Assembly: GCF_000307855.1 (NCBI RefSeq)
Contig: NZ_AJLR01000033.1
Span: 47,333-111,332 of the forward strand
Length of the DNA stretch: 64,000 nucleotides
Reading direction: 5' to 3'
From: Schinkia azotoformans LMG 9581
GTDB taxonomy: Bacteria > Bacillota > Bacilli > Bacillales > Bacillaceae_J
Shown here: piece after piece, positions 32,713-42,009 of the stretch
Numbering within the stretch: the stretch's first letter is position 1
How the letters are laid out: each line of letters opens with the position of its first letter
Translations under genes and position numbers: made by a program
Notes under the pieces: generated by a model
What the model was told of the DNA's origin: nothing
Databases searched by the model: none
Seen by the model: the letters and a program-made list of their open reading frames with translations, nothing else

Positions 32713-34680
32713 ATGTCCAACAATGCTGTGTGGTTCCCTGACAACGCTTATATTGAATCAACTAGACTTTTTCAATGGATGAAACAATTAGGCTTTGATG
32801 ATTATGATGCATTTTACGAAAAATCAATTCAAGATATTGAATGGTTTTGGGACGAGGCGGTAAAAACATTGGGAATTGAATGGTATCAACCATACTCCAA
32901 CACTTTAAATCTATCAGACGGAATCAAGTGGCCGAAATGGTTTGGTGGCGGCAAGTCTAATGTTGTTTACAATGCAGTTGAAAAATGGGCCGAATCAGAA
33001 AAAACAAGAGATCAAATTGCTCTCATTTGGGAAAGTGATGATGGTGAGGTCATCCGCTATAGTTTTGGACAACTAAACGAAGAAATCGTAAAAGCTGCAA
33101 AAGGTTTACTTGTGGAGGGAATCCAAAAGGGAGATGTTATTTCGATTTATATGCCAATGATTCCCGAAACAGTCATTGCAATGATGGCTATTGCCAAAAT
33201 TGGCGCAATCTTTTCCCCTGCTTTTTCCGGTTATGGAGCGGATGCAGTTGCAACTAGGATTAATGCTGCTAATGCAAAAATGTTAATTACAGCTGACGGG
33301 TTCCTTCGTCGAGGAAAACAGGTTTCAATGAAAAATGAAGCAGACCGGGCAGTCGGTCTGTCGCCTTCGATTGAAAAGGTTATTGTTGTGAAGCGATTGA
33401 ATAATGAGATACCATGGCAAGCTGGTCGTGACCTCTCATGGGAGGAACTTATCAAGAAAGGGCAAAACAAAAATGGAGTGAAAACTTTGGAGTTAGAAAG
33501 TGACGAACCACTTATGTTGCTTTACACTTCTGGTACAACCGGAAAACCAAAAGGTGCTGTTCACACACATACAGGGTTCCCATTAAAAGCTGCCTTTGAC
33601 GCGGGACTAGCAATGGATGTGAAACAAGGAGATACCCTTTTCTGGTACACAGATATGGGGTGGATGATGGGCCCATTCCTTGTATATGGCGGATTAATAA
33701 ATGGAGCTAGCATTCTATTATTTGAAGGAACCCCCGATTTTCCAAATCCTGATCGAATTTGGGAAGTAACAAGTAAGCATGGAGCAACACATTTGGGTAT
33801 TTCCCCTACCCTTATCCGTTCATTAATGAAACACGGCGAAGAATGGGCTCATAAACATGATCTTTCAAAACTCCATGCTATAGGTTCAACTGGTGAACCA
33901 TGGAACCCGGAACCATGGCTGTGGTTATTTGAAAAGGTTGGAATGAAACGAATTCCAATTATCAATTATTCCGGAGGTACGGAAATTTCTGGAGGTATTC
34001 TTGGGAATGTTCTCGTAAAACCAATTGGTCCAATTACGTTCAACTCTCCTATTCCTGGAATGGAAGTACATGTTTACGATGAAAATGGCAATCCTGTTAT
34101 AGGTGAAGTTGGCGAACTTGTTATTTCAAAGCCATGGGTTGGGATGACAAATGGTTTTTGGAATGAGCCTGAGCGGTACGAGAAATCCTATTGGGATCGT
34201 TGGCCAAATACGTGGGTCCATGGTGACTGGGTCATAAAAGATGATGATGGATTTTATACGATTACGGGGCGTTCAGATGATATTCTGAACGTTGCAGGAA
34301 AACGGTTGGGTCCTGCAGAGCTAGAATCAATTTTAGTTGAACATCCTGATGTAGTTGAAGCCGGTACAATCGGTGTTCCTGATGATGTTAAAGGTGAAGT
34401 TGCCATTTGTTTTGCCGTACTAAAAGGAGAAGATTTAGATACTGTTAAAATTAAGAACGAAGCCATGGAATTAGTCGCCGAAAAGATCGGAAAAGCTTTA
34501 AAACCAAAAGAAATTTTCTTTGTTCATGATTTACCAAAAACACGAAATGCCAAGGTCATGCGTCGTGCCATCAAAGCCGGATTTTTAAACAAAGATGCCG
34601 GCGATCTTTCATCACTTGAAAATCCGCATACTGTTGAGGCAATCCGAGAATTGGGAAAGGAATATTACAAACAAAAATAG
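32713..34680 (+). CDS. AMP-dependent acyl-CoA synthetase (acetyl-CoA synthetase-like)
   Basis: A 655-residue ANL-superfamily ligase. The N-terminal cap WFPDNAYIESTRLFQWMKQL is seen in the larger acetyl-CoA synthetase-type enzymes. The P-loop is LLYTSGTTGKPKGAVHTH; core motifs are YSGGTEISGG and WVHGDWVIKDDDG, and the hinge/C-domain reads GRSDDILNVAGKRLGPAELE. The acetylatable Lys is in RNAKVMRR (Gly of the usual SGK replaced by Ala). It activates a short carboxylic acid as acyl-AMP then acyl-CoA; the substrate is unclear. TAGGAGG precedes the ATG. It stands alone before a strong terminator. Confidence 0.87.
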   Translation: MSNNAVWFPDNAYIESTRLFQWMKQLGFDDYDAFYEKSIQDIEWFWDEAVKTLGIEWYQPYSNTLNLSDGIKWPKWFGGGKSNVVYNAVEKWAESEKTRDQIALIWESDDGEVIRYSFGQLNEEIVKAAKGLLVEGIQKGDVISIYMPMIPETVIAMMAIAKIGAIFSPAFSGYGADAVATRINAANAKMLITADGFLRRGKQVSMKNEADRAVGLSPSIEKVIVVKRLNNEIPWQAGRDLSWEELIKKGQNKNGVKTLELESDEPLMLLYTSGTTGKPKGAVHTHTGFPLKAAFDAGLAMDVKQGDTLFWYTDMGWMMGPFLVYGGLINGASILLFEGTPDFPNPDRIWEVTSKHGATHLGISPTLIRSLMKHGEEWAHKHDLSKLHAIGSTGEPWNPEPWLWLFEKVGMKRIPIINYSGGTEISGGILGNVLVKPIGPITFNSPIPGMEVHVYDENGNPVIGEVGELVISKPWVGMTNGFWNEPERYEKSYWDRWPNTWVHGDWVIKDDDGFYTITGRSDDILNVAGKRLGPAELESILVEHPDVVEAGTIGVPDDVKGEVAICFAVLKGEDLDTVKIKNEAMELVAEKIGKALKPKEIFFVHDLPKTRNAKVMRRAIKAGFLNKDAGDLSSLENPHTVEAIRELGKEYYKQK

Positions 34681-34688
34681 ATATAAAC

Positions 34689-34723
34689 AAAAAATGCCGA
34701 AGATAATTTCTTCAGCATTTTTT
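34689..34723. terminator. Bidirectional terminator between convergent genes
   Basis: AAAAAATGC-C-GAAGA pairs with TCTTC-A-GCATTTTTT around TAATT, giving an A-run on one side and a T-run on the other between the synthetase and the permease gene. Confidence 0.88.
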
Positions 34724-34732
34724 GTTTAAGTA

Positions 34733-36052
34733 TCAACTAGCTTCTTTTACTGACTTTTTGAAACTTCCAATATTGCTAACATTATAAATTCCTTCCATTA
34801 GTAACGCCAGCATGATCCCCATCAATAAGCCATTGGAGAACAATGGTCGAACTAACTCCGGAACGGTAACAAAGGCTTCTGAAGGGAGATTCATAATTGT
34901 CATCCCTAGTAAAGCTGGCAAAGCTATTTTGTATATGGTCTTTGGAGAAAACTCCAATTTTTCAATATTTCTAAGAGCTGACCTGAAAAGCTGTAAATAG
35001 GCTACAAAAAGGATTGTGTTCCCTACACTGTTCGGAATCGTAGAGAAAAATGCACTTAATGATGGAATGGCTCCTAATATAATAAAAAGCACGGATCCAA
35101 TGAAAAATGGGGCTCTTTCTTTGATTCCGGTTGATTGCAAAAAGCCTAATGAAGAGGCATATGGTGCATAGGGAACCAAGCCTAAGGCCCCGGATAATGA
35201 TGTAAACGTTCCAGAAAGCAATAATGAAGATTTATACTGTTTTGCTTTTGTTTCTTTTTCATAAATATCCTCGGCACCCTTTAATGTTGCAATTGTATTG
35301 GTGGTGTTAAGTAATCCCGTAATCACGACGGTCAACACAATTCCCCACTGGATTGTAGGTCCCCCCCATGGAAACCAGTTCAAGAATGGCAGTGTTTTAA
35401 TTAAATTTGCTTCTTCCCCATTTGGCAAAAGAAAAACGGCCCCGATCCAACCAATGATCATTCCGATTAATAAAGACAGATTGCTAACAATACCTTTCCC
35501 TTTGACATTTAGGATAATGGTTATAGCCGCAATAACAAATGAAAAGCAGGCCACTTTAACATTGATGTAATCACCGCTATTTAACCCAAGCATTCCTTTT
35601 AAAAAAATAAATATGAGCTGATTGGCAAGCAATAACAAAAAAACAAACATCACCGCAGGGGTAAACCACTTTTTAAGAAGATCCCCTATCCCAAGTAACC
35701 CCAGTGCTACAACAAGTATCCCTGAAATGATTGCACCAACAGCAATGCTTCCGCCAATTGTCTGTAAATCTAAATGTAACGCGCTAGCAGAAGCAGCTAA
35801 ACTTAGAATTACGCCCCACCATAATCCGGATTGCCCTTCCATTAAGGATAAACGATGTCCAATCATCCCTTGCAGAATACAAGCAATCCCTGTAAAAATA
35901 AAGGACCTTTGTAGGGCAGAAATGATTTCAATTTGCTCTAACTGAAATGCACTGCCAATTGAGATGGGTATAACAACGGTATTGGCAAACATAAAGAATA
36001 ACCATTGAAAACCGGCTAATAATGTGATTGAAGTATTTAATTGATTGTTCAC
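34733..36052 (-). CDS. NCS2 family uracil/xanthine-type permease
   Basis: A 439-residue membrane protein with about 12-14 hydrophobic segments, of the nucleobase-cation symporter-2 family. LLAGFQWLFFMFANTVVIPI at the N-terminus and the segment around GLLNTTNTIATLKGAED (the helix with polar substrate-binding residues) fit the family. It would import a purine, pyrimidine or related acid; specificity is not readable. GTG 36052 follows GGGAG. It lies 32 bases downstream of the GntR regulator and is probably controlled by it. Confidence 0.82.
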   Translation of the reverse strand: MNNQLNTSITLLAGFQWLFFMFANTVVIPISIGSAFQLEQIEIISALQRSFIFTGIACILQGMIGHRLSLMEGQSGLWWGVILSLAASASALHLDLQTIGGSIAVGAIISGILVVALGLLGIGDLLKKWFTPAVMFVFLLLLANQLIFIFLKGMLGLNSGDYINVKVACFSFVIAAITIILNVKGKGIVSNLSLLIGMIIGWIGAVFLLPNGEEANLIKTLPFLNWFPWGGPTIQWGIVLTVVITGLLNTTNTIATLKGAEDIYEKETKAKQYKSSLLLSGTFTSLSGALGLVPYAPYASSLGFLQSTGIKERAPFFIGSVLFIILGAIPSLSAFFSTIPNSVGNTILFVAYLQLFRSALRNIEKLEFSPKTIYKIALPALLGMTIMNLPSEAFVTVPELVRPLFSNGLLMGIMLALLMEGIYNVSNIGSFKKSVKEAS

Positions 36053-36084
36053 CCTAATTCTCCCTTCCCCTGATCGATGTCTTC

Positions 36085-36747
36085 CTATCGTTTGAATTCA
36101 CTCAAAATCACGTCACATGTTTTTTGTATATGTTCCATTGTTAGTTGGATTAAACCGTCAATTTCCTTTTTTGCTAGTATTTCTACTATTTTATAATGTT
36201 CTTGTTGCGATACTTCTAAATGATGAGTTGAAGAAGCATATATATTCATATACGGCTCCACCCGTCCCCATGTTTTTTCTAAAAGCTCAAGTAACGGTGC
36301 AGAATACGAATAGGAGTATAGCTTAAAATGGAATTGTTTATTTAGTTCATTCCATTCTAACGGATCTGCTTTCTGATCCATTTCTTTGACTTTGTTTTCA
36401 AGTGCTGTTAACTCTATTTTTCCAATATTAGAAAAAGCCCATTCGATTGCCATCTTCTCCAGTGTTTTTCTAATCATGAAAATTTCAATTAATTCCTTTG
36501 AGGATAACCGTTTGACAACTGTACTTCTTCTTTCAGCAGTAATGAAACCTTCGGACTGCAGCCTTTTTAAAGCCTCTCTTGCAGGCATCGTACTTACCCC
36601 GTACATGTCAGCAATTTTTCTTATGGATACTTTTTCTCCAGGGGAAAACTCACCCTTAATAATTTTGTCGCGTAAATGTTTATACACTTCCTCGGAAAGA
36701 GTCGGAACAACTATGATTTGTTTATGATCCTTGACGATGTTACTCAC
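36085..36747 (-). CDS. GntR family regulator, FadR/FCD subfamily
   Basis: A 220-residue regulator with an N-terminal winged helix (YKHLRDKIIKGEFSPGEKVS, VSTMPAREALKRLQSEGFIT) and an all-helical FCD effector domain (FMIRKTLEKMAIEWAF, LNKQFHFKLYSYS) carrying metal-coordinating histidines. FCD regulators usually sense a small carboxylic acid or the imported substrate. The GTG start overlaps its AAGAGG site and is uncertain by a few codons. It heads an operon with the permease. Confidence 0.88.
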   Translation of the reverse strand: MSNIVKDHKQIIVVPTLSEEVYKHLRDKIIKGEFSPGEKVSIRKIADMYGVSTMPAREALKRLQSEGFITAERRSTVVKRLSSKELIEIFMIRKTLEKMAIEWAFSNIGKIELTALENKVKEMDQKADPLEWNELNKQFHFKLYSYSYSAPLLELLEKTWGRVEPYMNIYASSTHHLEVSQQEHYKIVEILAKKEIDGLIQLTMEHIQKTCDVILSEFKR

Positions 36748-36781
36748 CTCTTTTTACACTAGTCAATCTGCGATTGTGATA

Positions 36782-36834
36782 TGTGATCACACCTTATGTT
36801 CTTTTATAATATAAGCTAAATTATAGAAATTCAA
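36782..36834 (-). promoter_or_regulatory. Promoter and candidate operator of the GntR-permease operon
   Basis: On the reverse strand TTGAAT (36834-36829) and TATTAT (36811-36806) are 17 bases apart. About 15-25 bases downstream lies the palindrome TGTGATCACA (36782-36791) with a further TGTGAT half-site beside it. The position fits autorepression by the GntR protein. Confidence 0.6.
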
Positions 36835-36897
36835 TACCTTCGTTTGAATTTTCAGAATAAAAATATAAAGTATTTCAATAATATACATTTTTTCACA

Positions 36898-36948
36898 TAA
36901 AAAAGAGCGGCTGTTATCTGCTAATTCAGCAGATAAAGCCACTCTTTC
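36898..36948 (-). terminator. Terminator of the CysJ-like gene
   Basis: On the reverse strand AAAGAGTGGC and GCCGCTCTTT, extended by TTATCTGCT and AGCAGATAA, form a stem of about 20 pairs with small mismatches, followed by TTTTTT. Confidence 0.88.
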
Positions 36949-36956
36949 TGTAAATT

Positions 36957-38129
36957 TTAATATACGTCACGTAAATAACGTTTTTGCTTAGCCATATCAT
37001 CTAAATATACTTCAGCTGCTTCACGACTCATGCCGCCTTCTTGTTCGATAACAGTAATAAGCGCTTCATGAACGTCTTTAGCCATACGTGCTTTATCACC
37101 ACAAACATAGAAGGATGCTCCGTTATCTAACCAAGCAAATAATTCTTTAGCGTTTTCAAGCATTCTATTTTGTACATAAACCTTTTTCTCTGTATCACGA
37201 GAGAATGCAGTCGTTACTTTTGTTAATACGCCATCTTGTTGATATTTCTCTAACTCATCTTTGTAAAGAAAATCTGTTGCTTCATGCTGGTCTCCGAAGA
37301 ATAACCATGTTCTACCAGTTGTTCCATTAACAGCACGTTCCTCAATAAATGAACGGAACGGTGCGATGCCTGTCCCTGGTCCACACATAATAACGTCCGT
37401 TTCTAGGGATTCAGGCAAATGGAAATGTTTATTTGGTTGAACAAATACTGGGATTGTATCACCTTCTTGAGTACGTTCAGCAATCTGTACAGAACAAACA
37501 CCTTTGCGGTCTCGTCCATGTGCATTATAACGTACAGCACCAATGGTTAGATGAACTTCACCAGGATGTGCATTAAAGCTGCTTGCAATTGAATATAGAC
37601 GTGGTGTTAACTTTCTTAAAAGTGATACGATATCTTGAGCTGTAGCAGTCCAAGGACCGAAATCACGCAACATATCTAGTAAATCACGACCATAAACATA
37701 TTCTTTCAGTTGGTCTGCATTTTCATCAGAAATAAGCTTTTGTAATTCTTCATTTTCTGTGAAGGCAGCAGCCCCTTGTAAAAGCTTTCTTGACAATAAA
37801 GTAATTTCAAACTGTGTTGTTAAAGCTTCTTTCAGTGGAAGTGTTTCCCCTTGTTTATTAACAATTACAGGTTCTTCCTCGTCCCATCTCATTTCTTCAA
37901 GTAGTGCATTAACAAGCTCAGGATCATTTGCAGGAATAATACCGAGGGCATCACCAGCGACATAGGATAATCCTGATCCTTCCAATGAAAATTCGATATG
38001 TCTAGTTTCCTTACTTGAACCTGTACCATTTAAATTTACATTCTTTAGAACTTTCGCATGAAATGGATTTGTTCTTGAATATAATGGTACTTTCTTGTCG
38101 TCTGCATTTTTTACTACTGTAGTTTGCAT
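36957..38129 (-). CDS. CysJ-like NADPH-flavin reductase lacking a flavodoxin domain
   Basis: A 390-residue protein with only the FAD- and NADP-binding halves of the CysJ/diflavin reductase family. Residues about 10-230 form the FAD domain with connecting helices (LSYVAGDALGIIP, TPRLYSIASS, GVCSVQIAE). Residues 235-390 form the NADP domain (MCGPGTGIAPFRSFIEER, FFGDQH, YVCGDKARMAKDVH). Full CysJ proteins have about 600 residues and an N-terminal FMN domain, absent here. It may pass electrons from NADPH to a separate flavodoxin or partner oxidoreductase. ATG 38129 follows GGGGGAAGG. No hemoprotein CysI gene is near. Confidence 0.85.
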   Translation of the reverse strand: MQTTVVKNADDKKVPLYSRTNPFHAKVLKNVNLNGTGSSKETRHIEFSLEGSGLSYVAGDALGIIPANDPELVNALLEEMRWDEEEPVIVNKQGETLPLKEALTTQFEITLLSRKLLQGAAAFTENEELQKLISDENADQLKEYVYGRDLLDMLRDFGPWTATAQDIVSLLRKLTPRLYSIASSFNAHPGEVHLTIGAVRYNAHGRDRKGVCSVQIAERTQEGDTIPVFVQPNKHFHLPESLETDVIMCGPGTGIAPFRSFIEERAVNGTTGRTWLFFGDQHEATDFLYKDELEKYQQDGVLTKVTTAFSRDTEKKVYVQNRMLENAKELFAWLDNGASFYVCGDKARMAKDVHEALITVIEQEGGMSREAAEVYLDDMAKQKRYLRDVY

Positions 38130-38489
38130 AATCCTTCCCCCCACATAGTTGTATAAAGCAAGGATAGCACGAAATGAGAAAATAAAATGTATATTTTTTC
38201 ACATATTTTTTCAAAAAATCATAAAAAAATACATCGAATTATATAGGTAAATTTTCTCTTAAATGCTATCGTCAATGCTACTTGAAAAAAATAAACAGGA
38301 TTCCACTGAGTAATTGATATGTTTTATTTGAACTTTCTTGCCAACCAGAAATTCCCTTACGTATATATTTCTAATTTGAACATATTATTTGTGTATTAAA
38401 GCCGGTTAAATGGAAATCCATTTTTATCTTTTTCAAAGTTAGTATAGAGCAAATAAGGCAGATGTTCAAGGGGTTCTTGGACAAGAAAT
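38130..38489. other. Gene-free stretch between the CysJ-like gene and the leucine operon
   Basis: A/T-rich sequence of about 360 bases that must contain the promoter of the CysJ-like gene. I see no S-box, T-box, conserved riboswitch or small reading frame with a ribosome site in it. Confidence 0.4.
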
Positions 38490-38523
38490 AAGAAAGGACA
38501 TTACCGTTTTTTCAGCAATGTCC
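38490..38523 (-). terminator. Terminator of the leucine-degradation operon
   Basis: On the reverse strand GGACATT and AATGTCC form a seven-base stem around a 14-base loop, followed by TTTCTTATTTC, 20 bases after the carboxyltransferase stop. Confidence 0.7.
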
Positions 38524-38542
38524 CCATTATTGTCATGCCATT

Positions 38543-40072
38543 TTAAACCGGGTAGACTCCATGCTTTCGATCTGTGAACATTTGGTATTTAGAGGAATAT
38601 GCATCCAATCTGTTTACTAACTCTTGACGCAGATTATTCGGTTCAACAATACCATCAATAATCAGTTCCGATGCTAAACGATAGATATCAATATCCTGCC
38701 TGTATTCTTCCCGTTTTTGCTGAATGAAAGCAGGACGATCTTCCTCAGGTAAAGAGGCAATTTTATTGGCGTAAACTGCGTTAACGGCGGCCTCTGGTCC
38801 CATTACAGCGATTTGAGCTGAAGGGAGTGCCAAGCAGCAATCTGGCTCGAAAGCTGGGCCTGCCATGGCATATAGTCCTGCCCCATAAGCTTTTCTTACA
38901 ATTACAGATATTTTGGGAACAGTGGCTTCACTCATAGCTGAAATCATTTTAGCTCCGTGGCGAATAATTCCAGCACGCTCTACCTTTGTTCCAATCATAA
39001 ATCCGGGAATATCGGCCAGGAACAAGAGCGGTATGTGGTAGGCGTCACACAAAGTAATAAATTTAGCTGCTTTATCAGCAGAATCATGGAATAACACACC
39101 ACCTTTTACACGTGGTTGGTTAGCAATAATACCAATCGATTGGCCGTCCATTCTAGCGAACCCAGTGATCAGTTCAGCTGCAAACAGCTTCTTAATTTCA
39201 CAAAATGAATTTTCATCAATGAGCCTGTCGATTAAATCGTACATATTAAATGGTGCATTTTGATTTTCTGGTATAATGTCAGCAATCGATCTTTCGAATT
39301 GCTTAGGTGAAATTGGTTCAGCTACATCTGGTTTTTCCTTATAATTTTGTGGAAAATAAGATAAATAACGGCGCGCAAAAGCTAAGGCTTCTTCCTCCGA
39401 TTTAACAAGGACGTCACCACACCCCGAGACCGAGCAATGCATTTTCGCTCCCCCCATCTCCTCAAGGGTCACCTTTTCTCCAATCACCATTTCAGCCATG
39501 CGAGGAGAACCTAAATACATGGAGGCATTGCCATCGACCATTACGACAATATCGCAAAAAGCGGGAATATAAGCACCACCCGCTGCAGATGGGCCAAATA
39601 ATAAACAAATTTGTGGAACCTTCCCAGAAAGCTTTACTTGATTATAAAAAATCCGTCCAGCCCCTCTTCTGCCAGGGAACATTTCAATTTGGTCGGTAAT
39701 CCTGGCACCAGCAGAATCAACTAAATAAAGCATAGGAACCTGTAGCTTCTCAGCCGTTTCTTGAATACGGATAATCTTTTCAACCGTGCGTGCGCCCCAG
39801 GAACCCGCTTTCACAGTCGAATCGTTAGCCATAACACAGACAGTTCTGCCATTAATTTTGCCAATTCCGGTAACCACTCCATCAGCTGGAAGCCCATCAT
39901 CTAAGCAATTGGCAAAAAAGGCATCTTCTACTTTCATGCCTTCATCAAACAAAAGTTCAAGTCGGTCTCGTACAAAAAGTTTTCCTTTTTCAGCATTTTT
40001 TTCGTGGTACGTTTGGGCCCCGCCTTTTTTTATTTTTTCCATGCGTTCTTGTAGTGTTTGTTTTATATCCAT
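38543..40072 (-). CDS. yngE: Acyl-CoA carboxylase carboxyltransferase subunit (methylcrotonyl-CoA type)
   Basis: A 509-residue biotin-dependent carboxyltransferase with two crotonase-fold halves. GARITDQIEMFPGRRGAGRI, LFGPSAAGGAYIPAFCDIVV, ADIPGFMIGTKVERAGIIRH and AYGAGLYAMAGPAFEPDCC mark the acyl-CoA and biotin sites. In this context it transfers carboxyl from biotin to 3-methylcrotonyl-CoA in leucine breakdown, the role inferred for B. subtilis YngE. It is the last gene of the operon; two bases separate it from the hydratase gene. AAAGGGG precedes the ATG. Confidence 0.9.
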   Translation of the reverse strand: MDIKQTLQERMEKIKKGGAQTYHEKNAEKGKLFVRDRLELLFDEGMKVEDAFFANCLDDGLPADGVVTGIGKINGRTVCVMANDSTVKAGSWGARTVEKIIRIQETAEKLQVPMLYLVDSAGARITDQIEMFPGRRGAGRIFYNQVKLSGKVPQICLLFGPSAAGGAYIPAFCDIVVMVDGNASMYLGSPRMAEMVIGEKVTLEEMGGAKMHCSVSGCGDVLVKSEEEALAFARRYLSYFPQNYKEKPDVAEPISPKQFERSIADIIPENQNAPFNMYDLIDRLIDENSFCEIKKLFAAELITGFARMDGQSIGIIANQPRVKGGVLFHDSADKAAKFITLCDAYHIPLLFLADIPGFMIGTKVERAGIIRHGAKMISAMSEATVPKISVIVRKAYGAGLYAMAGPAFEPDCCLALPSAQIAVMGPEAAVNAVYANKIASLPEEDRPAFIQQKREEYRQDIDIYRLASELIIDGIVEPNNLRQELVNRLDAYSSKYQMFTDRKHGVYPV

Positions 40073-40074
40073 GA

Positions 40075-40854
40075 CTATTCCCCTTTGTACTCTGGTTTTC
40101 TCTTTTCTTTAAATGCGGTTAAGCCTTCTACACGGTCTTTTGTTGGAATTGTAATTGCATAGGCCATTTGTTCGATTTGGAGGCCTGTTTGCAAATCCAC
40201 TTCCATACCTTTGTTGATTGCAAGCTTTGCCTGACCTACTGCAATTGGGCCATTTTCAGCTATTCTGTTTGCGATTGCTTTGGCTTTATTTAATAGTTCC
40301 TCCGCCGGAACGACATATTCAACAATACCAATATCCAAGGCTTCGTAGGAGTTTATTCTTTGGGCCGTGTAAATGAGTTCCTTCGCTTTTCCTAGCCCTA
40401 TAAGACGTGGGAGACGCTGTGTGCCACCAGCACCAGGGATTATCGCAAGCGAAGTTTCCGTTAATCCAACCGTTGCTGTATCAGCGGTAACACGGATATC
40501 ACAGGCTAGGGCAAGTTCTAATCCGCCGCCCAATGCTGCACCGTTTATGGCTGCAATAACTGGCATTGGCAGCTGCTCCACGTCATTAATGACTTGGCGA
40601 ATTAATGAGACCGTTTGTTTGACTTCAATTGTAGTCATCGTGGACCGTTCCTTTAAATCTGCGCCTGCACAGAACACTTTTTCACCTGAACCCGTTATGA
40701 TCACGGTCCGAATCATTGGATCATATTTAATTTCTGAAAGAATATCTTGGAGTTCAAAAAGCAGTTGTTTTGAAAAAGCATTAGCAGCTTCTGGTCGGTT
40801 TAAGGTAATGATGACGATATTATTTTGCCATTCCATTAGGATCGTTTCCGTCAA
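40075..40854 (-). CDS. yngF: Enoyl-CoA hydratase/methylglutaconyl-CoA hydratase
   Basis: A 259-residue crotonase. IITLNRPEAANAFSKQLLFE, VFCAGADLKERS and AAINGAALGGGLELALACDI form the CoA and oxyanion-hole motifs, and ETSLAIIPGAGGTQRLPRLI carries the catalytic Glu region. In the operon it should hydrate 3-methylglutaconyl-CoA to HMG-CoA, the substrate of the adjacent lyase. TTG 40854 is the start, with GGAG nine bases upstream. It overlaps nothing and lies 21 bases after the lyase gene. Confidence 0.92.
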   Translation of the reverse strand: MTETILMEWQNNIVIITLNRPEAANAFSKQLLFELQDILSEIKYDPMIRTVIITGSGEKVFCAGADLKERSTMTTIEVKQTVSLIRQVINDVEQLPMPVIAAINGAALGGGLELALACDIRVTADTATVGLTETSLAIIPGAGGTQRLPRLIGLGKAKELIYTAQRINSYEALDIGIVEYVVPAEELLNKAKAIANRIAENGPIAVGQAKLAINKGMEVDLQTGLQIEQMAYAITIPTKDRVEGLTAFKEKRKPEYKGE

Positions 40855-40875
40855 TATTGTTCGCTCCTTTCTACG

Positions 40876-41817
40876 CTAAGTACAATTTTTTCCTCGTTCA
40901 GTTTGCATCGTGTGGCTTGGGAGCAATTTTCCTATTTTGCCTTCTATAAATAGGGCTGCATTAAGGAGTTGATCCCGATTAATCCCTGTTTTAATCCCCA
41001 TATTCTCAAGCATGTAATGAAGATCATCTGTTGCAAGATTACCGGATGCGCCAGGGGCATAGGGACATCCACCGAGTCCGCCAAGCGCACTATCAAAATT
41101 AGAAATTCCTAGATTAAGAGCTACGAGAACATTGGCCAGTGCAGTCCCTCTTGTATTGTGAAAATGCATCGCTAACCTTTCTTTGGGAAATCGTGACAGT
41201 ACTTCTAGAAGGACCTCTTCCACCTGTTTAGGATTGGCTACACCTATTGTGTCCCCAAGAGAAAGTTCTTGGATGCCAAGTGTAAACAATTCATCAGCCA
41301 CGGTTAGGACAGCATCTGCTGAGACAGCACCCTCATATGGACATCCAAAAACAGTAGACACATAGCCTCGTACCGTTTTCCCAGCCGCTAGTGCTTCTTG
41401 TATGACCGGTTTTAAGATTGGAAATGTATCATTTATTGATTTATTAATATTTTTTAGATTATGTGACTCTGAAGCGGACATAAAGACGGCAACCTCATCA
41501 ACATTTGCTTCAAGCGCACCCTCGAGCCCTCTTTCATTAGGAACGAGGGCCGCATAAGTGACATTTTTATAACGGTTGATTGACTTTGCCACTTGTAGTG
41601 CATCAGCAAGTTGTGGAATCCATTTCGGATTAACAAAAGATGTTATTTCGATATAGGATAAGCCCGTTTCAGATAGCATATTAATCCATTGAATTTTATC
41701 CTCTGTTTGAATAAATTGGTTCTCATTTTGTAAGCCGTCCCTTGGGCCCACTTCTTTAATAGTTACGGAACTTGGAAGATTTATATTATTCAACAACAAT
41801 GAGCTCATCTTCTTCAT
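40876..41817 (-). CDS. yngG: Hydroxymethylglutaryl-CoA lyase
   Basis: A 313-residue TIM-barrel lyase that splits HMG-CoA into acetyl-CoA and acetoacetate, the last step of leucine degradation. IKEVGPRDGLQNE holds the metal/substrate Arg-Asp pair, STVFGCPYEGAV and LGDTIGVANP are conserved, MHFHNTRG has the metal histidines, and GGLGGCPYAPGASGN carries the catalytic Cys. ATG 41817 overlaps the biotin carrier gene by 32 bases and lacks a clear ribosome site. Three in-frame TTG codons at 41799-41793 lie behind GAAGATGAG and one of them may be the true start. Confidence 0.93.
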   Translation of the reverse strand: MKKMSSLLLNNINLPSSVTIKEVGPRDGLQNENQFIQTEDKIQWINMLSETGLSYIEITSFVNPKWIPQLADALQVAKSINRYKNVTYAALVPNERGLEGALEANVDEVAVFMSASESHNLKNINKSINDTFPILKPVIQEALAAGKTVRGYVSTVFGCPYEGAVSADAVLTVADELFTLGIQELSLGDTIGVANPKQVEEVLLEVLSRFPKERLAMHFHNTRGTALANVLVALNLGISNFDSALGGLGGCPYAPGASGNLATDDLHYMLENMGIKTGINRDQLLNAALFIEGKIGKLLPSHTMQTERGKNCT

Positions 41818-41998
41818 TTACAAAATCGCCTTCATTGATTTTTACTACCTTTACAACACCGCTTACCTCCGCTGCTATTGGAATTTCCATTTTCATCGAT
41901 TCTAAGATGACCACATCTTGTCCTTCTGTAACCGTGTCACCTTCGCTCACTAGTATTTTCCAAACGCTTCCTGCCATATTTGTTTGAATGATTGCCAT
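41786..41998 (-). CDS. yngHB: Biotin/lipoyl attachment carrier protein
   Basis: A 70-residue single-domain biotinyl carrier. ILESMKMEIPI carries the biotinylated Lys in the canonical ESMKM motif, flanked by GSVWKILVSEGDTV and SGVVKVVKINEGDFV, the two halves of the barrel-sandwich fold. It carries carboxybiotin between the biotin carboxylase encoded just upstream and the carboxyltransferase YngE. It lies 11 bases after the carboxylase gene and overlaps the lyase start. Confidence 0.95.
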   Translation of the reverse strand: MAIIQTNMAGSVWKILVSEGDTVTEGQDVVILESMKMEIPIAAEVSGVVKVVKINEGDFVNEEDELIVVE

Positions 41999-42009
41999 GT
42001 AAATTCCCC

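Noticed and set aside
38130..38489. Possible S-box riboswitch upstream of the CysJ-like gene
   Set aside because: None of the conserved S-box blocks or a leader terminator is present.
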